This document shows positions 17,167-25,695 of a stretch of DNA of 64,000 bases, piece by piece. The DNA lies in contig NZ_LT707420.1 of NCBI RefSeq assembly GCF_900155605.1, positions 939,576 through 1,003,575 on the forward strand, written 5' to 3'. Under the pieces are notes generated by a model. That model saw only the letters and a list, made by a program, of their open reading frames with translations, ran no database searches and was not told the DNA's origin. Each line of letters starts with the position of its first letter. Positions within the stretch are counted from its first letter, which is position 1. This DNA comes from Actinomyces marseillensis (lineage in GTDB: Bacteria > Actinomycetota > Actinomycetes > Actinomycetales > Actinomycetaceae). The position numbers were made by a program, and so were the translations under genes.

Positions 17167-17193
17167 CTGGCACTCAAATAGCGTGAGTGCCAG
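17167..17193 (+). promoter_or_regulatory. CIRCE operator of HrcA
   Basis: Perfect inverted repeat CTGGCACTC-N9-GAGTGCCAG. It overlaps a possible -10 (TAAACT, 17163-17168) and lies 15 bases before hrcA, the classic place for autoregulation of a heat-shock operon. Confidence 0.95.
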
Positions 17194-17208
17194 ATTAGGG
17201 GAGGATGA

Positions 17209-18225
17209 ATGAACGACCGTCGCCTTGACGTTCTACGAGCCATCGTGTCCCAGTATGTCCACACGCGTGAACCCGTGGGGTCCAAAGCAATCGCGCAATC
17301 CCAAGACCTAGGTGTCTCTTCGGCAACCATCCGAAACGACATGGCTGTCTTGGAAGAAGCAGGACTCATCTACCAGCCCCATACCAGTGCTGGTCGCGTA
17401 CCAACCGACAAGGGCTACCGAGTTTTCGTCGATCAATTGGCAACCCTCAAGCCCATGAGCACCCCAGAGCGCCAGGCAGTCGAGAAATTCTTGGCCCGCG
17501 CCGAAGACCTCGATGACGTCGTTATGGCCACAGTGCGCCTGCTTGCCCAGGTTACGCGCCAGGTTGCCCTCATCGAATACCCCGTCAACGCGCGCTCAAC
17601 ACTGAGCCGCATCGAATTCGTCGATCTGAGCGACTCGCGCCTGCTCATCGTGGTCATCTCTGAGCAGGGTAAAGTTTTTGAACGCCTGCGTGAGATGCCC
17701 CAAGACCTCGCCCAAGAAGATCTCTTGACGCTGCGCTCGGTCCTCAACGCCGCCTACCAGGGCAAAGACGCGGGAGAAGTTCGTGCCCATTACGAGGCCA
17801 TGGCTGAGTGTCTGCCGCCCGCACTATCTGGGTGCGCCGGAGACATCAGTGAGATCATTGCCAGCCTCCTCCAAGGAGAGCCTTCCGCGCGAATCGCTAT
17901 GGCGGGAATGTCGAACCTTGCTCGAAGCGGTGTTGACTTCCACGATATCGCCCCGGTTTTAGACGCCCTCGAAGAACAAGTCGTTCTCCTGCGTCTCTTC
18001 GCCGAAATGGATGAAGGAAACGGCGACGTCCACGTCTCCATCGGTTCCGAAAACGGACACGATGCTTTCGTTGAAACCTCCCTTGTTTCAGGAACCTACG
18101 CTTCCGGGGGGAACTCAGCTCACGTGGGAATCCTCGGGCCCACCCGCATGGACTACGCCTCGACAATGTCCACGGTCCACGCCGTGGCCTCGTATCTGTC
18201 CAAGTACTTGAACTCAACGCACTAA
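17209..18225 (+). CDS. hrcA: Heat-inducible transcription repressor HrcA
   Basis: 338 residues; ATG with AGGGGAGG upstream. N-terminal winged helix with VGSKAIA...LGVSSATIRNDMAVLEEAGLI and HTSAGRVPTDKGYR, the HrcA signature, then the GAF-like middle domain (LIVVISEQGKVFERL) and dimerisation region. It represses heat-shock genes through CIRCE and needs GroEL to fold. It heads a seven-gene operon (hrcA, dnaJ, rsmE, phoH, ybeY, CNNM protein, era) whose gaps are 22, 13, 1, 3, overlap and 2 bases, with no internal terminator visible. Confidence 0.97.
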   Translation: MNDRRLDVLRAIVSQYVHTREPVGSKAIAQSQDLGVSSATIRNDMAVLEEAGLIYQPHTSAGRVPTDKGYRVFVDQLATLKPMSTPERQAVEKFLARAEDLDDVVMATVRLLAQVTRQVALIEYPVNARSTLSRIEFVDLSDSRLLIVVISEQGKVFERLREMPQDLAQEDLLTLRSVLNAAYQGKDAGEVRAHYEAMAECLPPALSGCAGDISEIIASLLQGEPSARIAMAGMSNLARSGVDFHDIAPVLDALEEQVVLLRLFAEMDEGNGDVHVSIGSENGHDAFVETSLVSGTYASGGNSAHVGILGPTRMDYASTMSTVHAVASYLSKYLNSTH

Positions 18226-18247
18226 TCGCAGCCGCAAAAGGATATTC

Positions 18248-19366
18248 GTGAACGATTACTACGCAATCCTCGGAGTCTCACGCGACGCCGACCAAAGCGA
18301 AATCAAGAAGGCCTATCGCAAGAAGGCCCGCGAATTACACCCGGACTACGGCGGGGACGAGGAAGCTTTCAAGGAACTCTCGGTCGCCTACGAAACCCTC
18401 TCCGATCCGGAAAAACGCCGCATGTACGATATCGGTGGTGCAGATGCTGCCCGAGGCGGCGGATACGCTGGTGACTCCTTCGACTTCGGGGACATCCTCT
18501 CAACCATGTTTGGCGGAGCCTTCGGTGGCGGATTCGGCGGAGGCGCTGGCCCTCAGTCGCGTACTCGTCAGGGCCGCGAGCAGCTCACGCGTATTGAAAT
18601 CACCCTGGAAGAAGCAACCTTCGGCGCGCATCGCGAAATTTCGCTCAATACCTACGTCGCCTGCGATGTCTGCCACGGATCGATGTGCGAGCCCGGGAGC
18701 GAACCGACAACCTGTGGGACCTGTAACGGCGCGGGCTATTCGATTCAAACCCAGCAGACCATGCTGGGAACCATGCGCACCCAAGTTCCGTGTCCCACCT
18801 GTCAGGGCTATGGAACCGTCATTGAACAGCCGTGTCATGAATGCGCGGGCCAAGGACGCGTGCGTACTCGCCGAAGCCTGACCATCGACATCCCGGCAGG
18901 AGCGGGAGACGGCATGCGCCTGCGCCTCGCCGGACAGGGCGAGGTCGGTCCCGGCGGCGGCCCGAACGGTGATCTCTATGTCGATATTGTCGAAAAGAGG
19001 CATCCCACTTTCTCGCGTCAAGGCGACGATCTGTACATGACCGTCACCATTCCCATGACTGCAGCAGCTCTGGGGAGCACTTTCGAGCTCGATACTTTGG
19101 ACGGAAAACAATCCATCACGGTCAAGCCTGGAACTCAGCCCGGAGATGAACTGCGTTTGCCTGGTTTGGGTGTTGGCCACTTGCAGCGTCCTGGCCGTGG
19201 CGACCTGCATATCGGCATCAACGTCGAGATTCCACGCAAGCTTGACGACCGTTCCCGCGAGCTTCTTGAAGAGCTTTCCGCTGTGCGCGGGGAAGAAAGC
19301 GCCCGTCCCGAAAAGCGGGGTTCTTCTTTCTTCGACAAGCTTCGCGAAACCTTCACAGGCCAGTGA
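18248..19366 (+). CDS. dnaJ: Chaperone protein DnaJ (DnaJ2)
   Basis: 372 residues, GTG start. J-domain with HPD at 31-33, Gly/Phe region 64-100, zinc domain with Cys139/142, 156/159, 182/185 and 196/199, then two beta-barrel substrate domains. It stimulates DnaK. The first zinc motif reads CDVCHGSMC where CxxCxGxG is usual, so the second Gly is Met and an extra Cys (147) follows. The pairing hrcA-dnaJ2 is standard in actinobacteria, which hold a second dnaJ with dnaK elsewhere. Confidence 0.95.
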   Translation: MNDYYAILGVSRDADQSEIKKAYRKKARELHPDYGGDEEAFKELSVAYETLSDPEKRRMYDIGGADAARGGGYAGDSFDFGDILSTMFGGAFGGGFGGGAGPQSRTRQGREQLTRIEITLEEATFGAHREISLNTYVACDVCHGSMCEPGSEPTTCGTCNGAGYSIQTQQTMLGTMRTQVPCPTCQGYGTVIEQPCHECAGQGRVRTRRSLTIDIPAGAGDGMRLRLAGQGEVGPGGGPNGDLYVDIVEKRHPTFSRQGDDLYMTVTIPMTAAALGSTFELDTLDGKQSITVKPGTQPGDELRLPGLGVGHLQRPGRGDLHIGINVEIPRKLDDRSRELLEELSAVRGEESARPEKRGSSFFDKLRETFTGQ

Positions 19367-19379
19367 TCGGAACACATCG

Positions 19380-20210
19380 ATGACCCTTCCCGTTTTCATC
19401 GCTCCCGAGGCCGCCGCCCTCCAAGGCTGCACTCGCGGGGGTTCCTACACTCTGGATGGGGATGAAGGCTTTCACGCGGCAACCGTTCGTCGCATGGACG
19501 TGGGGCAGATGCTCGACGTCGTTGACGGTGACGGATTGCGTGTGCGCGGGAGCGTGAGTGAACGAACGAAGAAGTCATTGACTCTTCGCGTTGAAGAGAT
19601 CATTCATGAGGTGCCACCGTCTCCACGTTTGATCCTTGTTCAAGCATTGTCGACGGGCGGCCGCGACGAAATGGCCATCGAAATGGCAACCGAAGTCGGG
19701 GTCGACGTCGTGATCCCGTGGCAGGCTAATCGCAGTGAAGTGCGCTGGAAGGGCGAAAAAGCCGCGAAGGGCATGAGGAAGTGGGAGTCGACTTTAAGGT
19801 CGGCCACGAAGCAATCTCGTCGTGCCTTCATCCCGCGCCTCGAAGATGCCTGCACCTCCCAACGACTTGCTCAATGGATGAGCGAAGAAACGGCATCCGG
19901 CGCGTGGGTGATCGTCTGCCATGAGAGCACGCGAGCCCCTTTGAGTCTTCTCCTGCGTGAGTTGCGTGCCGCTGCAGAAAAGTCTTTGCCGACCACTGAC
20001 GAGGCCTCTGGACAGACGGTGCCGGGAACCTGCCTTCCGCCTCGGATCAGCGTGGTCGTCGGGCCTGAAGGCGGGGTTGATCCCGACGAGCTTTCTCTTT
20101 TCGAGGCCGCGGGTGCACGCGTGTGCCTATTGGGGACAACAGTCTTGCGTGCCTCGACCGCAGGTCCGGTTGCTTTGTCACTGATCAGCGATGCAATTGG
20201 ACGGTGGTGA
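19380..20210 (+). CDS. rsmE: 16S rRNA (uracil(1498)-N(3))-methyltransferase
   Basis: 276 residues; SPOUT-fold enzyme that methylates U1498 of 16S rRNA. The C-terminal GPEGGVDPDEL, LGTTVLRASTAGPVAL segment forms the trefoil knot that binds SAM; IEMATEVGVDVVIPW and SEVRWKGEKA precede it. The N-terminal PUA-like domain covers about 1-75. The start ATG at 19380 lies 13 bases after dnaJ; the ribosome site is weak (GATCGG). Confidence 0.94.
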   Translation: MTLPVFIAPEAAALQGCTRGGSYTLDGDEGFHAATVRRMDVGQMLDVVDGDGLRVRGSVSERTKKSLTLRVEEIIHEVPPSPRLILVQALSTGGRDEMAIEMATEVGVDVVIPWQANRSEVRWKGEKAAKGMRKWESTLRSATKQSRRAFIPRLEDACTSQRLAQWMSEETASGAWVIVCHESTRAPLSLLLRELRAAAEKSLPTTDEASGQTVPGTCLPPRISVVVGPEGGVDPDELSLFEAAGARVCLLGTTVLRASTAGPVALSLISDAIGRW

Positions 20211-20211
20211 C

Positions 20212-21219
20212 ATGGAGGCAAAACGGATCGAAATTCCCAGAGGCGTTGACCCGGTTGTCCTGTTCGGCACATCAGATCGCGTCTTGCGCTCCCTTGAAAA
20301 GGGGTTCCCGCATGTGCGCTTTTCCCTTCTGGGACGCACTCTGTCGCTGATTGGTCCCGAAGGCATTGTCGATATGGCTGTTCAATTGGTCGACGAACTG
20401 GTTGAACTTGCTAAAGAAGGACAGTCTCTCGATGCCGACGGAGTCGAACAAGCAATCGCACTCCTCACTTCAGCACACTCGTCGACTGAGCGGCCGCAGG
20501 AGATTCTTCGCAGTCGAGGACGTTCGATTCGACCGCAGTCTGCGGGGCAAAAAGCCTATGTTGACGCCATTGAACGCTCGACCCTGGTCTTCGGCCTCGG
20601 CCCTGCCGGCACCGGAAAAACGTACCTTGCAATGGCGCAGGCGGTATCAGCGCTGCTCTCTGGTCAGGTCCGACGCATTGTTCTCACGCGCCCCGCGGTC
20701 GAAGCTGGGGAGAATCTGGGTTTCTTGCCGGGAACCTTGACGGACAAGATCGATCCCTATCTGCGTCCCCTCTACGATGCCTTGGGTGACATGATGGATC
20801 CCGATGCTCTGCCCAAGCTCATGGCCTCCGGCGCAGTTGAAGTTGCCCCTTTGGCGTATATGCGCGGTAGGACTTTGAACGATTCGTTCATTATCTTGGA
20901 CGAGGCACAAAACACGACGCTTGCACAGATGAAAATGTTCCTTACCCGTCTGGGCTTCAACTCCAAGGTTGTCGTCACCGGAGATACCTCGCAGATCGAC
21001 CTCGCGGGGGAGCGTAGCAGTGGCCTGCTTGTCATTGAAGATATTCTGGGCGGCATCGATGACATAGAATTTTGTCATCTGACAAGCGCCGATGTTGTGC
21101 GTCATCGACTTGTTGGCGAGATCATTGACGCATACGAACGCTGGGATGAGTCACTGGCACGCCTGAAAGCGCGCCGAGACCGCTCACTTCACTCCCGTTC
21201 CCGACACAATGGACATTAA
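20212..21219 (+). CDS. phoH: PhoH-like ATPase/RNA-associated protein
   Basis: 335 residues from ATG 20212, directly after the rsmE stop; an ATG at 20191 within rsmE would add 7 residues. The P-loop GLGPAGTGKTY, TRPAVEAGE, GTLTDKIDPYLRPLYD and Walker B IILDEAQNT are all present, with VVVTGDTSQIDL as sensor. An N-terminal KH-like region (about 1-80) precedes it. PhoH proteins of this class are encoded next to ybeY across bacteria and are thought to assist rRNA maturation. The exact activity is not settled. Confidence 0.93.
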   Translation: MEAKRIEIPRGVDPVVLFGTSDRVLRSLEKGFPHVRFSLLGRTLSLIGPEGIVDMAVQLVDELVELAKEGQSLDADGVEQAIALLTSAHSSTERPQEILRSRGRSIRPQSAGQKAYVDAIERSTLVFGLGPAGTGKTYLAMAQAVSALLSGQVRRIVLTRPAVEAGENLGFLPGTLTDKIDPYLRPLYDALGDMMDPDALPKLMASGAVEVAPLAYMRGRTLNDSFIILDEAQNTTLAQMKMFLTRLGFNSKVVVTGDTSQIDLAGERSSGLLVIEDILGGIDDIEFCHLTSADVVRHRLVGEIIDAYERWDESLARLKARRDRSLHSRSRHNGH

Positions 21220-21222
21220 GTC

Positions 21223-21672
21223 ATGACTGAAGTTCTCAACGAAACCGACTATGAGATCGACATTGCAGAGTTCGTGCAATTGGCTGACTTCGTGCTCAGC
21301 GCGATGCATGTCTCAACCGAGGTCGAACTCAACATCATCTTCATCGACCCCGAACCCATGGAAGAACTTCACGTGCGCTGGCTGGACCTTGAAGGCCCTA
21401 CCGACGTCATGAGCTTTCCGATGGACGAACTTCGCCCGGGTACCGCCGAGCACCCCACGGCCTCGGGAACGCTGGGGGACATCTGCATCTGCCCCCAGGT
21501 CGCCGAAAAACAAGCCCGCGAGGCCGGCCACTCGACCGCAGAAGAGATGCTTTTCCTCGCCACCCACGGGATGCTTCACCTCATGGGATACGATCACGCT
21601 GAACCCGAAGAAAAAGAAGAGATGTTCGCCCTGCAACGCCAGCTCCTTTTGAGCTTCTTGGCGCAGCGATGA
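21223..21672 (+). CDS. ybeY: Endoribonuclease YbeY (rRNA maturation factor)
   Basis: 149 residues. The zinc-binding motif THGMLHLMGYDH is complete; DVMSFPMDE and GDICICP mark the family core. It takes part in 16S rRNA 3' end processing and 70S quality control, working with Era, which is three genes downstream. Its last codons overlap the next start (ATGA). Confidence 0.96.
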   Translation: MTEVLNETDYEIDIAEFVQLADFVLSAMHVSTEVELNIIFIDPEPMEELHVRWLDLEGPTDVMSFPMDELRPGTAEHPTASGTLGDICICPQVAEKQAREAGHSTAEEMLFLATHGMLHLMGYDHAEPEEKEEMFALQRQLLLSFLAQR

Positions 21673-22979
21673 TCGAAGCAGCAGTACCCGTCGCGGCGAT
21701 GAGTATCCTCGCCGCGATTGCACTTCTCTTCGCGATGGTCCTTGCGACCAGTGAGTTTGCGCTTTCGAAACTGACTCGCGCCATTGTCGAGGACTTGATT
21801 CAAGAAGAGAAGAAGCACGCGGGTGCCCTGATGGAGCTGGTGGACCAGCGGCGCGTGGTTATTTTTGTCCTTCGAGGCGTTCGTACCTTTACGCAGGTGG
21901 TCTTCGCCGTGTCGATGGCGACGATCGCGCTGCATCTTGCCAATCACTGGTGGGTCGCTGGACTGGTGACGATCGCGATCGTCACCCTTGCGCAATTCCT
22001 GGCCAATAGCGTGATTGCAACGCGCTGGGCACAACGCAACCCCACCGGTGCTGCGCTGCTATTCACCCCGCTCATCACCCGCCTCGTGGCCATCGCGCAC
22101 TTCTTTGCTCCCGTTGCACACAAAGCGCGCGCGGTCTTACCTCAGCCGGAACGCACCGAAGCTGAAATGCGTGCGGAAATGGCTGATGAACTGCGCGAAA
22201 TGGTCGATCAGGTTGGCGAAACCGAAGGTTTTGAAGAAGAAGACCGCCAGATGTTGCGCTCGGTCTTCGAACTTGGGCACACCCTGGTGCGTGAAGTGAT
22301 GGTTCCGCGCACGGAAATGGTGACAATTTCCTTCGACACCCCCGCGCACAAGGCCCTGCGTCTATTCGTTCGATCAGGCTTCTCACGCATCCCTGTCACC
22401 GGGACAGATACCGACGATGTGCGCGGAATCCTTTTCTTCAAAGATGTCGTTCAGCGGCTCCAGACCTACGAAGGTGACCACGAACTGCGCGCAGATCAAA
22501 TGATGCGCCCTGCCGAGTTCACCATCGAAATGAAACCCGCCGATGACCTGCTTCGCCAGATGCAGGCCGAGCACTTCCACCTTGCACTGGTCGTCGATGA
22601 ATACGGTGGGATTTCCGGCCTCGTCACTCTTGAAGACATCATCGAGGAAGTCGTCGGCGAACTCACCGACGAACACGATCGCAACACAATCGAACCCGAA
22701 GAGATTTCCCCCGGCGTGTGGCGCGTCCCCTCTAGGTTCTCGATTTGGGAACTCGGTGAGCTGTGGGGAGTGGAATTGCACGATGAAGACGTCGACTCTG
22801 TGGGCGGCCTGCTGGCCAAAGCGATCGGGCGTGTTCCCCTCCCCGGAGCGACTGGCGATATGCTCGGCGTGCACATGGTTGCCGAAGAAGCACGTGGGCG
22901 CCGCCGCCAAGTTGGCACAATCGTGTGCTCATATGCCCCCGAAGTTTCCTCCGACGACACCAACCAAAGCCAGGAGTAG
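21669..22979 (+). CDS. CNNM/CBS-domain membrane protein (CorC/hemolysin C family)
   Basis: 436 residues. N-terminal CNNM transmembrane region (about 1-145, 3-4 helices), then a CBS pair from about 205 (VREVMVPRTEMVTI, FSRIPVTG ... FHLALVVDEYGGISGLVTLEDIIEEVVGE) and a C-terminal CorC_HlyC domain (SRFSIWELGELWGVEL, SVGGLLAKAIGRVPLPG). Relatives export Mg2+ or Co2+. It lies between ybeY and era as in many actinobacteria. Start overlaps the ybeY stop. Confidence 0.93.
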   Translation: MIEAAVPVAAMSILAAIALLFAMVLATSEFALSKLTRAIVEDLIQEEKKHAGALMELVDQRRVVIFVLRGVRTFTQVVFAVSMATIALHLANHWWVAGLVTIAIVTLAQFLANSVIATRWAQRNPTGAALLFTPLITRLVAIAHFFAPVAHKARAVLPQPERTEAEMRAEMADELREMVDQVGETEGFEEEDRQMLRSVFELGHTLVREVMVPRTEMVTISFDTPAHKALRLFVRSGFSRIPVTGTDTDDVRGILFFKDVVQRLQTYEGDHELRADQMMRPAEFTIEMKPADDLLRQMQAEHFHLALVVDEYGGISGLVTLEDIIEEVVGELTDEHDRNTIEPEEISPGVWRVPSRFSIWELGELWGVELHDEDVDSVGGLLAKAIGRVPLPGATGDMLGVHMVAEEARGRRRQVGTIVCSYAPEVSSDDTNQSQE

Positions 22980-22981
22980 CA

Positions 22982-24160
22982 ATGCATTTTCCCAGCGATG
23001 ACGAATTGATGGCCGGCCCCAACGCCTTTGAAGGGGTGGACATCGACTCCTTGGACTTCCCCGAGGAAGATGATGACCAGGGTGTGGATGCGGCCGGAGC
23101 GCTCGATGCGGAGTATGAGGGCGTAGACTTCGGCGATTCAGATCTCGACGAGGCCGACGATGAGATCGCGCAGGACGTGGCCGACAGCGTTGATTCCCTG
23201 CGTCAACTGCGTGCCGAAACCAATGCGGCGGCCGATATTGTCATTCCCGACTTCCCCGAAGATTTCCGTGCGGGTTTCATCTCGATCGTTGGGCGTCCCA
23301 ACGTCGGAAAATCAACCCTGACGAATGCGCTTGTTGGACACAAGGTTGCGATCACCTCGGGACGTCCGGAGACGACTCGCCACAATATTCGCGGCATTGT
23401 TCACGGTGACAACTACCAGCTGGTCCTGGTTGATACTCCCGGATATCACCGTCCGCGAACCCTCTTGGGAAAGCGCTTGAATGACATGGTCCGCGAGGCT
23501 TTGGCTGAAGTCGATTGCGTGATCTTCTGCCTGCCTGCAAACCAGCGCATCGGACCGGGCGACCAGTTCATTGCGCGTGAATTGCGTTCCGTTCGCAGGC
23601 CGATCATTGCGGTCGCGACTAAGTGCGATAGCGTGCCTCGCGAACGCGTTTTGGAACACCTCATGGCGATTGAAAAGCTCGGGGAATGGAGTGCAATCGT
23701 TCCCGTCTCCTCTTTCGAGAACAAGGGGATCGACCGCCTTCGTGAGGTTTTGGCGCAGACGGTTCCTCTTTCTCCGCCTCTGTACCCGCAGGACAATATT
23801 TCGGATGAGTCCCGCGAAACGATGATCGCCGAATTTATTCGCGAGGCCGCACTTGAAGGCGTGCGCGACGAACTTCCTCACTCGCTGGCCGTGCAAGTCG
23901 AAGAGATCATCGAACGCCCTAAGCGCGAGGGTGATGACCGTCCGCCCTTGTTGGATATCCACGTCAATGTGTACGTCGAACGCGATTCCCAAAAGGCCAT
24001 CATTATCGGTAAGAAGGGCGCGCGTTTGAAGGAAATTGGGACGCGTGCTCGCGCCAATATTGAGGAGTATTTGGGACGCCGGGTCTACCTTGATTTGCAC
24101 GTGCGAACCGCTAAGGATTGGCAGTCGGATCCGAAGATGCTTCAACGCCTTGGTTTCTGA
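22982..24160 (+). CDS. era: GTPase Era with acidic N-terminal extension
   Basis: 392 residues; ATG with CAGGAG upstream. G1 GRPNVGKST (104-112), DTPGYH (G3), TKCDSV (G4 in place of NKxD) and a C-terminal KH domain with IIIGKKGARLKEIGTRAR. Era binds 16S rRNA near its 3' end and guides 30S assembly. About 97 residues precede the GTPase domain, rich in Asp and Glu (roughly residues 19-66) and absent from typical 300-residue Era proteins. The RBS and 2-base gap support this long form. Last gene of the hrcA operon. Confidence 0.95.
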   Translation: MHFPSDDELMAGPNAFEGVDIDSLDFPEEDDDQGVDAAGALDAEYEGVDFGDSDLDEADDEIAQDVADSVDSLRQLRAETNAAADIVIPDFPEDFRAGFISIVGRPNVGKSTLTNALVGHKVAITSGRPETTRHNIRGIVHGDNYQLVLVDTPGYHRPRTLLGKRLNDMVREALAEVDCVIFCLPANQRIGPGDQFIARELRSVRRPIIAVATKCDSVPRERVLEHLMAIEKLGEWSAIVPVSSFENKGIDRLREVLAQTVPLSPPLYPQDNISDESRETMIAEFIREAALEGVRDELPHSLAVQVEEIIERPKREGDDRPPLLDIHVNVYVERDSQKAIIIGKKGARLKEIGTRARANIEEYLGRRVYLDLHVRTAKDWQSDPKMLQRLGF

Positions 24161-24165
24161 GTGTT

Positions 24166-24196
24166 TCCCCCACTTTTGATGTGAAAGTGGGGGATT
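24166..24196 (+). terminator. Terminator after era
   Basis: Perfect 11-bp stem (24166-24176 with 24184-24194), loop of 7. Few U residues follow (TTC), so it may rely on stem strength. Confidence 0.75.
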
Positions 24197-24246
24197 CAAC
24201 ATCTGTGCCCTGACCAGGGTCCTGAGTCTGAACGGGTATTTCATGG

Positions 24247-24252
24247 CATGCT
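24247..24252 (+). promoter_or_regulatory. -10-like element for leaderless thrE
   Basis: CATGCT ends 6 bases before the GTG start; no purine-rich ribosome site is present. Confidence 0.3.
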
Positions 24253-24258
24253 TATCCC

Positions 24259-25632
24259 GTGAGCGAAAATCCCCAAAACTCTAACGCTTTTGAGCTTTCG
24301 TCCTTTGACCCGGACGACGCATCACTGACCGTGCATCGCATGGCTGCGCATGACCGTCTGGCCTACCAATCCCGAGTCGTTTTGCGCTTGGGACAGATGC
24401 TTCTTGCTGCTGGTGCTGGTTCCTACCGCGTCAAGGCCTCGATGCGCACCTGCGCCGAGGCGGTTGGCATCGAAAAGCACCACGCTCAGGTGACCTTCAC
24501 TGAGGTCGTTGCAACAGCCTATGCGAATGGTACTTTCCGTACCGAACTTGCTGAGCAGCGTCTCTTGGGTGTCAATGCTGATCGAATTGATCGCATCACA
24601 AACTATCTGGCAACAATTGAAGGCACGCAAGTGCTTGTCGAAGACGTCGATAAGGCTCTTGACGAGATTGAACGCGTCAAGCCCCTGTACGGATGGCTCG
24701 CGAATGCTCTTGCTTCGGGACTTGCCTGTGCGGCCTTCGCATTCCTCAATGCTGGGGGATGGGTGGAGTGCTCGGTTGTCGCAATCGCAGCTTTCATTGG
24801 ACAGTTCCTCCGACGTCAAATGCTCAAGCGCCACATGAACCACTTCGGTGTGTGGATGGTGTGTGGAGGCATCGCTGCAAGCGCGTACATCCTGTGCGTC
24901 TACTTGGCGCAAAAGTACATGGGGATTGAGCCCACTCACCAAGCGGGATTTATTTCAGCGCTCCTCTTCTTGGTTCCAGGCTTCCCGCTGGTTACCGGGA
25001 TTATTGACTTGGTGCGTCACGATTTTGCCGGTGGTATTCAGCGCATCGTCTACGTTGCCATGCTGGTTGTCTCCGCTGGTGTTGCCGTATGGAGTATCTC
25101 CAAGGTCTTCAACTGGTCAGTCACCCCCGAATACGTTGTTTCACTTCCTGCTTATATCCACTTCCCGCTGCGTTTCTTCACCAGTTTTGTTGCAGCCTTT
25201 GGCTTCGCGATGCTCTTTAATTCTCCGCCGAAGGTTTGCGCTGCTGCGGCTCTGATCGGCGCGGTCATCAACACCGGCCGTATCGCTTTGGCTGTTGAAC
25301 TGGGAATGCCGGTGCCCGCGGCAGTGGGACTTGCTGCCCTATGTGCAGGACTTTTGGCGGCTGCTGTTGCGGCGAAGACGCGCTATTCGCGCGTGACCTT
25401 GTCCGTTCCTGCCGTGGTCATCATGATCCCCGGTGTTCCGCTGTATCGTTCGCTCACGTACTTGAACAATGGCCAGACGATGGAAGCTCTCGAGCAGCTG
25501 TCTACCGTTCTCTTCACAATTGTTGCGATCGGTATTGGCCTGGCGATTTCGCGAATGCTGACCGACCGTGCGTGGCTCATGGAATCGCCGACCGGAGTTC
25601 CTCGCCTAGAAGAGCCAACGAACGAGGCCTAA
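24259..25632 (+). CDS. thrE: Threonine/serine exporter family protein (ThrE)
   Basis: 457 residues. About 140 soluble N-terminal residues (LRLGQMLLAAGAGSYRVKASM, the ThrE signature) precede two blocks of five membrane helices each, i.e. ThrE and ThrE_2 domains fused as in Corynebacterium ThrE. FLVPGFPLVTGIIDL and IMIPGVPLYRSL are the repeated P-G loops of the two halves. It exports threonine and serine with the proton motive force. GTG start without Shine-Dalgarno. It lies between era and leuA with a terminator before it. Confidence 0.9.
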   Translation: MSENPQNSNAFELSSFDPDDASLTVHRMAAHDRLAYQSRVVLRLGQMLLAAGAGSYRVKASMRTCAEAVGIEKHHAQVTFTEVVATAYANGTFRTELAEQRLLGVNADRIDRITNYLATIEGTQVLVEDVDKALDEIERVKPLYGWLANALASGLACAAFAFLNAGGWVECSVVAIAAFIGQFLRRQMLKRHMNHFGVWMVCGGIAASAYILCVYLAQKYMGIEPTHQAGFISALLFLVPGFPLVTGIIDLVRHDFAGGIQRIVYVAMLVVSAGVAVWSISKVFNWSVTPEYVVSLPAYIHFPLRFFTSFVAAFGFAMLFNSPPKVCAAAALIGAVINTGRIALAVELGMPVPAAVGLAALCAGLLAAAVAAKTRYSRVTLSVPAVVIMIPGVPLYRSLTYLNNGQTMEALEQLSTVLFTIVAIGIGLAISRMLTDRAWLMESPTGVPRLEEPTNEA

Positions 25633-25683
25633 AGAAGCGTGTCCACCATGTGCACTCGTCGTGCCCGGTGCCACGAGCCTTCA

Positions 25684-25689
25684 TAGACT
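25684..25689 (+). promoter_or_regulatory. -10 element of leaderless leuA promoter
   Basis: TAGACT followed by 6 bases and the GTG start. No ribosome site. A leaderless message would leave no room for a leucine leader peptide. Confidence 0.5.
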
Positions 25690-25695
25690 GAAGAT

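Noticed and set aside
25633..25695. Leucine attenuator or leader peptide before leuA
   Set aside because: No run of Leu codons and no terminator hairpin in the 63-base gap; the promoter appears to be leaderless.
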